Shown piece after piece: positions 35,761 through 47,355 of a stretch of DNA of 64,000 nt (position 1 is the stretch's first letter; each line of letters opens with the position of its first letter). The notes under the pieces were generated by a model. That model was given only the letters and a program-made list of their open reading frames with translations. It was not told the origin of the DNA and did not search any database. The DNA is taken from contig JBCFYV010011164.1 of NCBI GenBank assembly GCA_039000515.1, positions 42,950,288 through 43,014,287 on the forward strand, read 5' to 3'. The DNA comes from Timema cristinae. Lineage: Eukaryota; Arthropoda; Insecta; Phasmatodea; Timematidae. The position numbers and the translations under genes are program-made.

Positions 35761-36089
35761 TCTTTACATCCATTAGTTTCCGGGACTTGGCCTGGGTTAG
35801 TTGCTGATGTGTGATCACAAAATAACTGTACATCAATTATAAATATGATAACTAAAATTTTATAATTGGTTTATTTTAATAGTCTAGGATACCTGAAAAA
35901 CTTGATAATTAAGATGTTTAATAAAGATGCATGGCAGGATAGAGGCCCGATGTCATAAAGAGTAGGGAAGGATTGATATGAAGCAGTGCATTGCAGCTGT
36001 TAAGCAGATTTAACTTTGTTGGACCATAGTAAGGAAGCTGTTTAGAAATGCAGACGTGTTATTAGAGAACAGATTATTTTAGATTAGTA

Positions 36090-36330
36090 AGGAAGTAGGT
36101 TGAGAATTGAACAATTAAAAGGCTAGAAAGTATATCTCACAAAAAAAAACATGGTCTGAGGACAATATTTTAGATATTACAAGATATAGTACATGGTTAA
36201 TGAGTTTAATTACTTAGGAACATTTTTAACTGGCGAAAAATTAGGAGGAATTTGGAAAAGAATATACAGGAAATGCAGGCTATTACTTTCAGTTAATATC
36301 AAAAATCTCAGTGAAGGGCTACCTATTGTA
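36090..36330 (+). mobile_element. Short LINE RT fragment
   Basis: A plus frame reads VNEFNYLGTFLTGEK, the FNYLG segment that follows the catalytic box in many LINE RTs. Confidence 0.5.
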
Positions 36331-39300
36331 ATAAATTGGTAGCTTTTCATTGTGTAGTCATAAAGTGCTAGACAGGCTTGTATTGAACATATCAGGTATT
36401 ATATAGAGAAGATGAACCTTTTTGGGAAGTGAATCTCCACAAATTGTGCCTCGGTGTGAAAGCTCTAATCCAATTGGAGGTGGGTGTTGCCTTTGGCTCA
36501 AACATAGCAAAATGTTCCATCTAAACTGGGTTTGCTGTGTCGCCACACTACAACTTCAAGTGGTCCATATGTGTAAGGGTTATGTTGAGCCAACATTGGT
36601 GGATATTCAAGGAATTATAATTATATAATAATTTAGTGATTTCAAAAATGTCAAAATTATGTATTAATAACAACTAAAATGGGAATGGAAATACTTGTGG
36701 ATTTTATTAAATTACAGCCCCCACCCCCTTACATTTCACAGCAACCTTTTTTATAACACTAAAGTAGAGCCTTAAGCAATTGAATAGACTTGGAAACATT
36801 TGGTTTTAATCATAGTTGGACATAGCCTGGCATTCGTGAAATCGTTCATGCCCTATTTCATGTACCATTCATTTACTCTCTAACAAAGCAAGTTTACCTT
36901 GGATTATTCCACTAGGGATAGCTTATAATATATGGTCATAGTGTGATTCATCAAGGTAAGACTGCTAACTTTCAGAGTAAACGGAGTGTACAAAAGTAAC
37001 ATCGCTGGATAGCTGTGGTATATCAATGTGACCTCATTGTAGCCTATTGTTTCCACACATCAATCACAAACTATGCCTTTAACTATGGGTGAAGAATGAC
37101 TCTTAGCAATAGACAACCTTGATAGCATAGTTTTCCAATGCTTTACCATGGAGCTAAGGGCCCTGGACTCAATTTGTGTTCAGATGTCATTTTAAATGTA
37201 ACACACACACACTTGAAAAATGTAGCTTCGTTGATTAGTAAGTTAAGCTGGTCTTTTGAAGTAAGTCTTAACAGTTTTTTCTTGTTGACAGATACCAGTA
37301 CTGGAGTACTGATCTTCCTAAGTGTGCCTTTTGCAACATTTTCTTAACAGAGACATTGGGAAATAAAACTAAACATTGCTGAAACAGTTTCAAAAGATAG
37401 TTATGTCATTTTCACTTTTTCTCAACACCTTGGAGCAAAAGTGTTAAGATTGAGATTTTTTATAAATGGTGACAGTTCATGACCCCTGAAACCAAAAAAC
37501 CTTCAAGGGTTTTCTCATTGCCATCCATTTGTACCTCAGGTTAGAGCCAAAACTATTTTATCGATTAGGCTAAAACTTGGTATCTGGGTTTTACATATGA
37601 TCACCAAAGGGGTTTTTGGAATTAGATATCCAACCCTAAATTTAAAGGTAGTTTACTGAAGGGGAAAAAGAGAAAAAATATATTTTTTTTCTAAATTCGC
37701 TCTAACAAGTTTGATTAAATTTTATATATAGACACTTTATCATTATGAACATGTCAATTCTCATTTTTTCATGAAAATGACTGGGAAAATTTTCATTTTA
37801 ATTATTTATCTGAGACTATTTGAACTAATAACTTTTCATTGTAAAATTGTAGTACTATTATAGATTTAAAAATAAAAATTTGAAATACATAAAAAACCAA
37901 TAATTTCTGAGCTAGAAGCAAATACTTATACTTTTTAATTCAGGTCTTTGAAAATTAATTTTGATTCTTGAGCTATTTGATGTACAAAGATGTTCTCTTT
38001 TCTCAATTCCTGTGTTTTCCTCATTTTTAAAGCCATTAAGTAAGAGTGTATATTATTTCATTTATAATCTTTGGTATAGTGTTACAACAATTTGTGTATT
38101 ATACCTATTTAGTTTTTAGTAAATGTATATTTTAATATAATAGGTGAAAGTATGTGCGGTGCACAGTGTCCTTTATTTTAATCTAGAAATTTACCTTCAA
38201 AATCTATACTTTTCATTAGAACAATGTTTATTATTTGAAATGTCTGGTCAGCATCCATTTTTGAATTAAACTTAACTTTTAAATTTTTTTTCTCTCATTA
38301 TTTTAAAGTCGTTAAAACGAGATATTTAACTAAATATTTTAGTTATAGGTTCCAAGAAATTAATAAATGAACAACATTAAATGGTAAGGCCTAACACCAA
38401 ATTATATTTTGATAAAGAGTATAAAAATACAATATTTTTTACAGTAAGTGATAGAATTAATATATACTATACAAATTAAATAATATTGAGTGATTGTTAA
38501 AAACTATACATGTATTTTTTTTTTTTTAGATATTTGACAAAGCACTTGCTATTTTGCATTTGGAGTCATTGGGTTCTATAATATACCTTGTATCAAGCTT
38601 TTACAACTAGCAGTTAAGTAGCTAGTAAGCAAAAAATGAGGAAATTTGTTTAGAATATAGATGAAAATATACTGCACTGACATTGCAATGCAAAATGATT
38701 GTGATCACATTTAATGAGCATGAAACTGTTGTTACTTATACAACAAACATTGTTGGAACAGTTTAAATATTGCGCTTTTTTAATTTTAAGGCCCACATAC
38801 TATTTAATATAAGTGTCAACATTGTTTAATCACTAAAATGTTGCACAAAAATTCCAACACTGCTTATTTAAAAGATGAATTTGATGATTTAAAATATGTG
38901 GTAGAAATGATCTTAAATACAGGTAGTCTTAAGATCATATGTGGATAAAGGAACAAAGGGGGAAATGTTGATATAAAATTATAATAACTGTATAAACAGT
39001 CACTGCATATACTTAAATGACAGGTTAACACTCTTAAATAAGAAATTCATAGCATAAATGAAATATGAGCTAGCAGTCACTTGATATTGTTACAGAACAA
39101 AGCTTAACATTGGTATAGTAATCAATATGACTATCACACTGGGCTAGTGGTAAGGCAATCATAGATATGACACAACACTGGAACAGGGAAGGAATAAACA
39201 ATATGTCGCACTGGGATGTACCTAGTTTATAAATAAACCATCTTGTTAGCTAAAATTTTTATGGAAGCAATTAATATAGATTAAGTAGCTAGAAAAAAGC

Positions 39301-39400
39301 GTGAAAGAGAGCATCTATGAATTGTTAAAAATAAAGATATTTAAGAGAATCATCCTAAACATAATAAAAAAAACTCAATTAAAGTTCAGTAAACATTTTT
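36331..39400. other. Intergenic, no recognised gene
   Basis: AT-rich sequence. An apparent frame at 36422-36628 has no recognisable motif. No RNA gene or transposon end was seen. Confidence 0.4.
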
Positions 39401-39409
39401 GCCAATTAA

Positions 39410-39560
39410 AGGAAAGTTGGAGTTGGAATCCTGGCTGGATGTACTATGTATTTTTTCTTTAACAGTTGCTCACCTAATTCATGCAAATGTGGGAACATTT
39501 TCTCTAAAGTATACCTTCCTTATCCCTGCTCAGACAGCGAAATTTAATGCAATTTAACTA
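39410..39560 (+). mobile_element. SINE family 2, degraded
   Basis: It keeps gttggaatcctggctggatg and the aatgtgggaacatttt body segment, without a clear head or tail. Confidence 0.4.
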
Positions 39561-39989
39561 ATTGTTAAATTCTACCATCGGCCACTAGCCTATATATGAT
39601 GGTAAGAATAGGAAAAAATGCTTTAGTGATCAACATAGTTAATTAAATCCCTCAAATAACCTACCTTCCAAGGGCTATAATTTAAATTTTGTAATTAATA
39701 AAAAACAATTTTTTTAAATTATATAGTTTTATGGAAAATACTATCAATTACTGTGCCTTTAAGTTAACCTACTAAGTAGCCTAATTAACCCTTGAAACTA
39801 AAACTTATGTGACAAGTTGCTTGAGATGTTAACTTCAAGTGTCGCTTGAAAAATATGGTTTTAAAATAAAATTAGATTGTAAAGTGAAAAGTATTTTCTT
39901 TTTCTTTTACAAAAACATATATAGAAGTACAGTCCCAAATGAGCTAACTTATACCTAATTTATTGGACCTTTACTTTAAGAGGGCTTTA

Positions 39990-40330
39990 AACTATGCAAT
40001 GAGTGTAATGGAGTATGTCAGTGATAAAGGTTTTTTCACCATAAAAAACATTCCTTCGATAAATCTCAAAGAATGAATTAAAGAGGTTTATGGAGAGGGA
40101 TGTGTAGACATTGGTAGTGTTAATAATGGAACATGCCGCCTTGAACCTGAGGGGTAGACAACTGAGCAAATGCCCAAGAATTGCAACAGACAAGGCTCAC
40201 CCAAACCATGTCAATACTTGTTCATCAAAGAAAACTGTCATGTTTCTCAGAAAGAACTAGCAGACAATATAGTAATTTCATTATTCAAGATAAATTACAT
40301 CTATGGGCTAGTAATAAGTGTGTGCAAGAT
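39990..40330 (+). mobile_element. Mariner transposase N-terminal relic
   Basis: Broken plus frames give KEVYGEGCVDIGSV, then an ATDKAHPNHVNT-like piece, then ENCHVSQKELADNI. These match in order the two helix-turn-helix parts of mariner transposases. The catalytic region and TIRs were not found. Confidence 0.4.
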
Positions 40331-40844
40331 GGCTGCCCTGGATTCTCACTTTCTAATTTAAATGGAAGCGGCTGGACTTTGGCCAACAATTCACACTGCC
40401 CTATGAACATGGCAGCGATAGGCTAAATTCTAAAACAATAGTGTCGCAGGGATGATAGTTGTTGGGTGTCAATTGGAAGTACGCTTTCTGCAGTCAAGAA
40501 CTATCACTACAAGATTTTCATCCAAAATGACATTCTCACATTACTCTCCATGATTAAAAGCATAGTTTGAAGGCAGAAGTTTGAAGTTGAAAGGTCCAAA
40601 CAATTGAATATTATTTGCAGCCCTGTGTATGTTTCAGATTATATATGTATGGTAAAAAAAATTGGATATATTCCTTTTCACGACACATTGTTTTTAAGCA
40701 CGAGTTTACTAGGTGTATCACCTGTTCAAGCAAGGTCTTTGATAGATATATTTATTTATTTTCAAGTTCATCACTGCATCTTACTTCCTATTCAAGTTAT
40801 ACACTTATGGCTTTAGGGTTTAAAAATATTATATTTAGAAGAAG

Positions 40845-41002
40845 TGTATCCACATCTGTGTGGAGGGAGAGTGGGAAGCCATTTTAGAAAAACCATCCTC
40901 AGTACACCCGACTGAGATTCAACCTTGATCTCCCCGTCAGCGGCAATATAGTCTCCCTAACACGAGAGTAGCGTGCTAGACCATGCAGCCACCGAAGCGG
41001 AT
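40845..41002 (-). mobile_element. tRNA-derived SINE, family 2
   Basis: On minus: CCGCTTCGGTGGCTGCATGG head, a B-box-like GGTTGAATCTCAGTCGGG, then GTGTACTGAGGATGGTTTTT. The tail is cut off. Confidence 0.65.
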
Positions 41003-42736
41003 AATATATTAAAATTTAAAATGCACACATTTTGTTCTAGCTCCTAAATAGTTGTCAGTGTGTAACTAGTAAACAAAATATTTGTGTATCACCTCTTCAA
41101 GGATAAGGTGGTACATATATGGCTTTATTTTCTTGCTTGACAGCAGTTCAAGAGCCTCATGCAAACTGCAAAATGAAATCCACCCTTTGTGTGAAATAAT
41201 TGAGGAACCGTGGCAATGCAACTTGAATCAAGACCTCAAACACAGCCTAGACATAATTAATAACTAGGTGGGCAGGACGATATCTGTCAAAGTTACTAAA
41301 ACTACTATCCTATAAACATATTATGTAAAATCATGTGATATGCAGCCGACACTTTACTATAAGTATTCATCCATCCGTAACAATACACACAAATAATACA
41401 CTTGTGTTGTAAAGAAGAGGATTGATTGATTAAGGAAGTCAAAGAACATGTACCATACCAGTATCACAAATACTTACAAGTGTCTTGCAAAAACCAGTTT
41501 GTTAATAAATGGCTACAAATATTATTGTATATCAAAGGTGTATAAAATTAACATATAAAATAGAGCAATACAAAATTGTAAACAACATATATAAAGTTAT
41601 TAAAGTTAATATATAAAAATATTTTATAAAAATGTTAGTTGTAAATTTATATAAGTTTAAATAGACAACTTCACTAGATACAGTAAGATTTGTTGGAGTT
41701 GAGACTAAACACCGTGAATTCATTTGATAAAATATTTATAACTGATGTTAAAAGTATCTTATATTATATAAATTAAGATTACATCAAATAACTTTACTTA
41801 AAATTAGTAAAAAATATGAATACATACACTTAGACCACCAAACAATTAAAACTTAAATCTTCCTTGACAAAAAAATAACACTAATTAATAAATGCAACAT
41901 TAATATAATTTAACAATGCAAAATAATTTTTTTTACACATTATATCATTAAAATGGTGATTGTTTATAAATATGTTCAGAGAAAAAACATGCTGTAAAAT
42001 AGATTTCTTGGCATCCTTTTCTTGTAAAAAAATCTCATTGCTAGAACTATAATTACAATCCTTTTTTTTTGTCACAAGAGTGAGAAAGTAAATTTGGTTT
42101 GACACATTTTCCAACACTTTCAAAGAGAGTTTAGCAATATTATTATTAAATTGTATTGCTACATCCCCACCTATTCATTACCGTCCTTCTAATTTTAAAA
42201 ATAGATGATTTATTTAAATTAGTTAAATTAGAATCACGACAAACCCATGTAAAGAAACGAGAGCGTGCATGCCGAGCACCTCACTCTCAGCACTTCACCC
42301 TGACCAGGCTCAAGAAACAAACTGGTTTGTTTTTTAGAAGGGTTGTGCAATGTGTACGGTGCTCTGATTGGTTGATTCAAAGTCAAAGCAAACCCTCAAT
42401 TTTGTTCAGCAGGTCACATTAGATTTAATATTTTGTCAATTCGACTTTTACTTTGGCGTTGGTCTTGTAGGATTTTCTACAGACTAAGTGTATTTTAGGA
42501 GGGAGATGGTGGCATAATACTATTTATTAGTTTATATTATAAGTTCTCTGAAAACTGGGACAAGAGGCATAGAAATTGTGCCACTGCTGACATATCACTA
42601 TCATCCCTACTGCTGTCAAAGATATTTTTTTTCCATTTTAATAAATATTTTAAAAGTAAAATTAAAAAAACTTTTAAAAAAGTTTAAGAAACAACGCAGT
42701 ATGAATGCTTCATAAAGACTGGTTTTCTCCAGCTGG
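41003..42736. other. Intergenic, no recognised gene
   Basis: A GC-richer patch at 42240-42420 includes ctctgattggttg (CCAAT-like, reversed), but I see no linked coding exon. Confidence 0.35.
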
Positions 42737-42758
42737 ACTATGAGCAATTTGCTGGCAT

Positions 42759-43086
42759 GCACAAGTTGTGCCATGGACAATGTGCACACTCCTTGGTATG
42801 CACAAGTTGTGCCATGAACAATGTGCACACTCCTTGGTATGCACAAGTTGTGCTATGAACAATGTGCACACTCCTTGGCATGCACAAGTTGTGCCATGAA
42901 CAATGTGCACACTCCTTGGTATGTATAAGTTGTGCCATGAACAATGTGCACACTCCTTGGTATGCATAAGTTGTGCCATGAACAATGTGCACACTCCTTG
43001 GTATGCACAAGTTGTGCCATGAACAATGTGCACACTCCTTGGTATGCACAAGTTGTGCCACGAACAATGTGCACACTCCTTGGCAT
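42759..43086. repeat. Satellite, 8 copies of a 41-bp unit
   Basis: Unit starts gcacaagttgtgccatgaac and ends ctccttggtat. Eight copies fill exactly 328 bases, mostly with 0-2 differences, and a partial unit precedes them. Because 41 is not a multiple of three and the unit lacks minus-strand stops, all three minus frames are open; those long frames are not genes. Confidence 0.95.
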
Positions 43087-43139
43087 GCATGCACCCTAGG
43101 TTTAGTTCACATCTTATGAACACTAAAACCTCTTATACT

Positions 43140-44130
43140 TTATTTTGCAGCTCCAATAAAACTCAATTGTAAGTACTCGAAGCCTACTAAGACTAAATGG
43201 CTAGAGTTATATTTTTGTGAATAATCACTAGTTTTCGATGAGTCTAAATTAATTTACAGTTTTGCTCTTGCCTTTACATGTATCCTGATCATACAGTTTC
43301 TATCCATTGTGAAAATGTTAAGTTTATTGAGATCTCTGCATAAGCTGTAAGTTAACTTAAAGTTTCAAAGTAGGAAATGAATTCTTAGACCACTCAAAAA
43401 CTAACATCCTTTTCTCATTCATTGACATTGACCATTTTTGTATGGTTTTAATCTTTACCTGTATAAGCGATAAAAAAAAAGCCAAGAAATCTTTCTTAAA
43501 CAAAATTAGCATACAGTTACAGTAAACTGTAATGGTATCTCACCAATGTCCATAACTGTAATATTGTACACATTAGTTTCAAACTAATTAGGTTTGTTCG
43601 AATTTAACGTCCTGTATAATTGTGAGGGTCGAAGGAGGAATTGTACCCATCATATAGATCATACTTATTTTTATTTATTGTAACCAAAATATGAGTATTT
43701 TATGATTAATCTTATAAACAAATTAATATAAAGAATTAATTTATACAATAAATAAAATAAAATGTGTTGCTATTTGGCAAAATGAAAAAAATTAACTCGC
43801 CTAAGAAACGGGATTTTGGTTGGCCATATTGTACTTCAAATTAAACTTATTACAAGATGCATCTGTACAATGACAACATTTATCCCTTTTTTTGTAGCAA
43901 ATCCAACTCCTGCAAATGCATGACTACCTATTTTTCTTTTATATTGTTTAAAAACATCTGGAATTACTTCTAATGAAATAACATGAAGTAAACTAACATA
44001 ATTATTGATCACAACTAGTAACCTTGAAAATATATATATTCAAATGACATAGTTGATATTGTGGCAAGAAATACGTAAATTTAGCGGCATTAATTAACAT
44101 TTATTACCGTAATTACAGTTCTTACCTGGA
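43140..44130. other. Intergenic, nothing recognised
   Basis: AT-rich sequence without a supported feature. Confidence 0.4.
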
Positions 44131-44133
44131 TAG

Positions 44134-44257
44134 CTTAACCTAATCCAGGATGCAGTATGTCTGACTGTACAAACTTAACCTAACTCAGGGTCCATGCAGT
44201 ATGTTTGGACATACGAACTTTACCTAGCCCAGGGTGCAGTATGTTTGAATATGCTAA
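44134..44257. repeat. Three-copy imperfect tandem repeat, 40-44 bp
   Basis: Units start cttaacctaatccagg, cttaacctaactcagg and ctttacctagcccagg at about 44134, 44174 and 44218, each followed by tgcagtatgt. Confidence 0.75.
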
Positions 44258-44319
44258 CAAGGTTCAGGGGAAATTAAAGCAGTCGTGGGAAAATTTGGAG
44301 CAAAAATAAGTCCAACCAT

Positions 44320-45670
44320 TGTGTTAATGTCTTTGGTACATTCTGGTTCTGAAACAGTAGTTTCTTTGTGTGAAAAACAGTGGCAAATGACACTTGACAC
44401 TTGCATATGACAAGAATTCTGAGTAATTTAGTTTTTGAAACTGTGTTTTATTTTTCAACTGCTTGGCTAAACTTCTTAGGTTGTCAACCCTAGAGGTGTG
44501 TTGACAGCAGCTCTCCACTGGTCTGGTGCCATTACGAGCCATGTACAACCGACAACCCAGCTCTTCCACTAGTTGTTCTATGTGGTCCAACGAATGCCTG
44601 CCCCTACAATTCCTTTCCTCCACAGAACCATCCAAGATGATAGCCAGCAAACTCTCATGCCTAATGATGTGACCAATCCAGATGTTTATTCTCTTTCTCA
44701 TTTGTTTTATGAAGCATAATGGCTCTCCAATTGTTCTCAAAACCTTTTTATTACTACTGTCTATCTAGGGCAGGGTATGAAATTTCCCAAGTCTGAAGAC
44801 ACTACCCAGATTAGAATCTTTGGTCACCACTGTTTTATATTCATGATTATGAAAAATATGAACAAGTACATACTTTAGCACTTTACGAAGCCCCTTTCAC
44901 ATGAAGCTGAGCTCACTGGTAGAATCTTCTCCAGCATCTGATTGAAAGTCAGTGAAGCAAACAAAAGTTTTTAAATGCCTTCACCCAAAAATTGAGGTTT
45001 GAAAGTGTGTGGTTTCCAAGGCACTTACACATGCTGGTTTGAGACATGAAAATCTGAGCCTATATAGTTTGGGCGTGTTTGAAACACATTAAAAAAAAAA
45101 AAATCTTGGTCATCAAACTCAAATGTTTGGCCGCCAATGGCGACCGGAAATTTCACGCCCTGATCTAGGGTATCTTGAATATTCTTAGGTAACTAACTCC
45201 AAGTTAATTCTGGTGTATGTGAAAAGCTTCCATTTCTTATTGAAAGCTGTTTTTTTCTGGTTAACTTTGCCCACCAAGTCTCTTTTAATCCCTCCGTCAA
45301 TGTTCTTTTGCTTCCTAGTATGTGAACTCATAGTGATGTTCTTGAATGAAATGCCTACTTTTATCTTATTCCTGTTTATTTTCATATTGTTACTGTCCAT
45401 TTCCTCAAAAACTGCCATCAACTCCTTCTCACGCTCTGCTTGTATCGCAATATCATCAGCAAAGTGAAGCATATTTATTATCTTTCTATAAGATCTTAAC
45501 GTGTCCTCTCTGCCCTAGTTTCTCCCTCATCTTGTCTAGAGCTTTCTGAATGCACCCATAAAAGAATACAGGTGAGAGGGAGAACCCATGTCTTACACCT
45601 TGTCTGATGATTGTCATGATTGACATAGGCTTATTAGAGTTAATCACAAAATCCGGTTGCAACTCTCAGA
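44320..45670 (-). mobile_element. LINE relic, RT to C-terminus, split by a hAT MITE
   Basis: On minus, right to left: RQGVRHGFSLSPVFF-like (RT), then MLHFADDIAIQAE (catalytic box), then, past the MITE at 44771-45162, KRINIWIGHIIRHESLL and a CRGRHSLDHIEQL segment. This is the standard order for the RT and C-terminal end of insect LINEs. Confidence 0.75.
44771..45162. mobile_element. hAT MITE, 392 bp, with perfect 8-bp target duplication
   Basis: The termini are CAGGGTATGAAATTTCC and, on the other strand, CAGGGCGTGAAATTTCC (two mismatches in 17). The flanks are both ATCTAGGG (44763-44770 and 45163-45170). CAGGG ends and 8-bp duplication are hAT hallmarks. No transposase is encoded. It interrupts a LINE, so it is younger than that copy. 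Confidence 0.92.
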
Positions 45671-45744
45671 ATGTAAATGCCTGTATTTGGACAATCTTTT
45701 GACTTTAATAATGCTTGGATCTGCAAAGCAGAATGACATGATGA

Positions 45745-46122
45745 TGAAATTAAAGAGTGGAAAAAACTTCAAGAAAAATTTCCCCATCACTCAATAAGAA
45801 TGCCCCGTCAAACAACATTTGTCAGTAGAGCTTATTGGTAAATAATAGGACCAGTGCTCAAGCCATTCCCAGAGTCTTTTGAATATTTAACTCGATTACC
45901 AGTCACTTGATGAAGAAGATGTGAAGTTGTTAGGTGCAGTACTACACCACATGGATGCAACTTCAAAAGTGTAAGGAAAATTTTTATAACTATGTGTAGA
46001 ATGTTGTTGGAGACATTGATAACAAAACCTACAATTTGTTAAAAATAAATATGTTTCAGCAGCAAGTATTTAACCAGACAGCAGCAAATTCAAGAGTCTC
46101 TACGAGAACTAACAACCCAGGT
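45745..46122 (+). pseudogene. Possible decayed host-gene exons
   Basis: Three stop-free peptide pieces occur in order on plus: DDEIKEWKKLQEKFPHHSIR, then DEEDVKLLGAVLHHMDATSK ending at a donor-like gtaagg, then after a tttcag acceptor SSKYLTRQQQIQESLRELTT ending cag-gttagt. Stops and shifts separate them. Codon texture looks protein-like, but I do not recognise the family. Confidence 0.3.
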
Positions 46123-46129
46123 TAGTGAA

Positions 46130-47350
46130 AATAGTGGATGGGTGTTATGATGTAGATTTTTGATTAAAAACCTTGAAAAAGAATCTTTTATACCAATTTT
46201 ATTTAAACCTGTGGCATATGGAAGTTTAACCGAACTTGATAATTCGTGATGATGCTGTAAAAAAGCAAGCATTCAAAATGAAAACCTGTTTTACTTCCTG
46301 GAGAATTGCATGAAAATATGCAGTTAAGCAGTGTGTGAATCAGTTGGATCAGTGATAGGCAACCACTTCCACAAGTGCAACATTAAGTATGACACTCTTC
46401 ATAAAGTGTTCATCTCTTGGAATGGACCACCTGTCCACAAAACCTCAAGTCTTCAAAAGGAACCCTTGGACAGACAGTTCATTGGAGTGGAGTAGCCTAA
46501 CACTTTACCATGCTTTTTTCTAGTTCCCACTGGGTCTACAAGACATAAAAGGTCATTGACAAACTTCACATGGAAATTGAAAGGCTGACATTTCTTGTTG
46601 ACAACTACATTTTGTATCAGGTAGGTCTATGTAATAATAATAATAAATGTATGATTAAAGATATCTTTAAAATTTAATTTTCCCCAAAGATGTAGCAATA
46701 ATCCTTAATAGCTCCAAGGCCTACATAAAATGCTCAATGTTGTTTTATTTTATGCACTATGGTTTGCGGGGAAATTTTGTATGAACATTTTGTTCTGAGA
46801 AAATATTGGGTCCTTAACATATTCTGTACCTCTGACCTAACCTTCCACATGCAGATATATTAAAATTTTAATTAATCTCAATATGCCCCTTAGTCTGTTG
46901 GCCATAATAATAAAATGGATATAATAGGCCTAACATCTCCAAAACAATTGAAATAATTTTTAAGTTCTCTATATAAAAGGTACTATTCCCAAATTGTTTG
47001 CCAATAAGGTCACTATTTAAATATATGCTTGCACATTTTCTTTTCAATACTACATTTTACTCTGGCCTACTTAGCACTCTGATTGATAAAGTTTGTTTAA
47101 AATTTAATCTATAACAATCAGAATAAGTGACCAAAAACTTGAGTGGACCTATAAATAATTATTAGTAGATTAATTTTAACAATTTAATAATATTATCTAT
47201 TGTAATTATATCAAGCGTAACAAATGCCACAAGGCACAGCTATGGACGGATAATAAGAGTCACCAGACTCACCTTTCTAAATATTGACAGTTTTCCTTTC
47301 CATAAATGGTTAGATACCTACCTTAAATATTTGGAGCCATAATATTCTTA
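46130..47350. other. Intergenic, downstream of the MH2-protein gene
   Basis: Holds the probable 3' UTR of the minus-strand gene, whose poly(A) signal I could not fix. No other feature is supported. Confidence 0.35.
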
Positions 47351-47355
47351 TCTAT

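Noticed and set aside
42759..43086. CRISPR-like regular array
   Set aside because: Units are directly adjacent with no unique spacers, and the DNA is eukaryotic.
42710..43123. Minus-strand frames of 137, 118 and 77 codons rich in Cys/His
   Set aside because: They are three readings of the same 41-bp satellite. The Cys/His pattern comes from the repeat unit, not from a zinc-finger protein.
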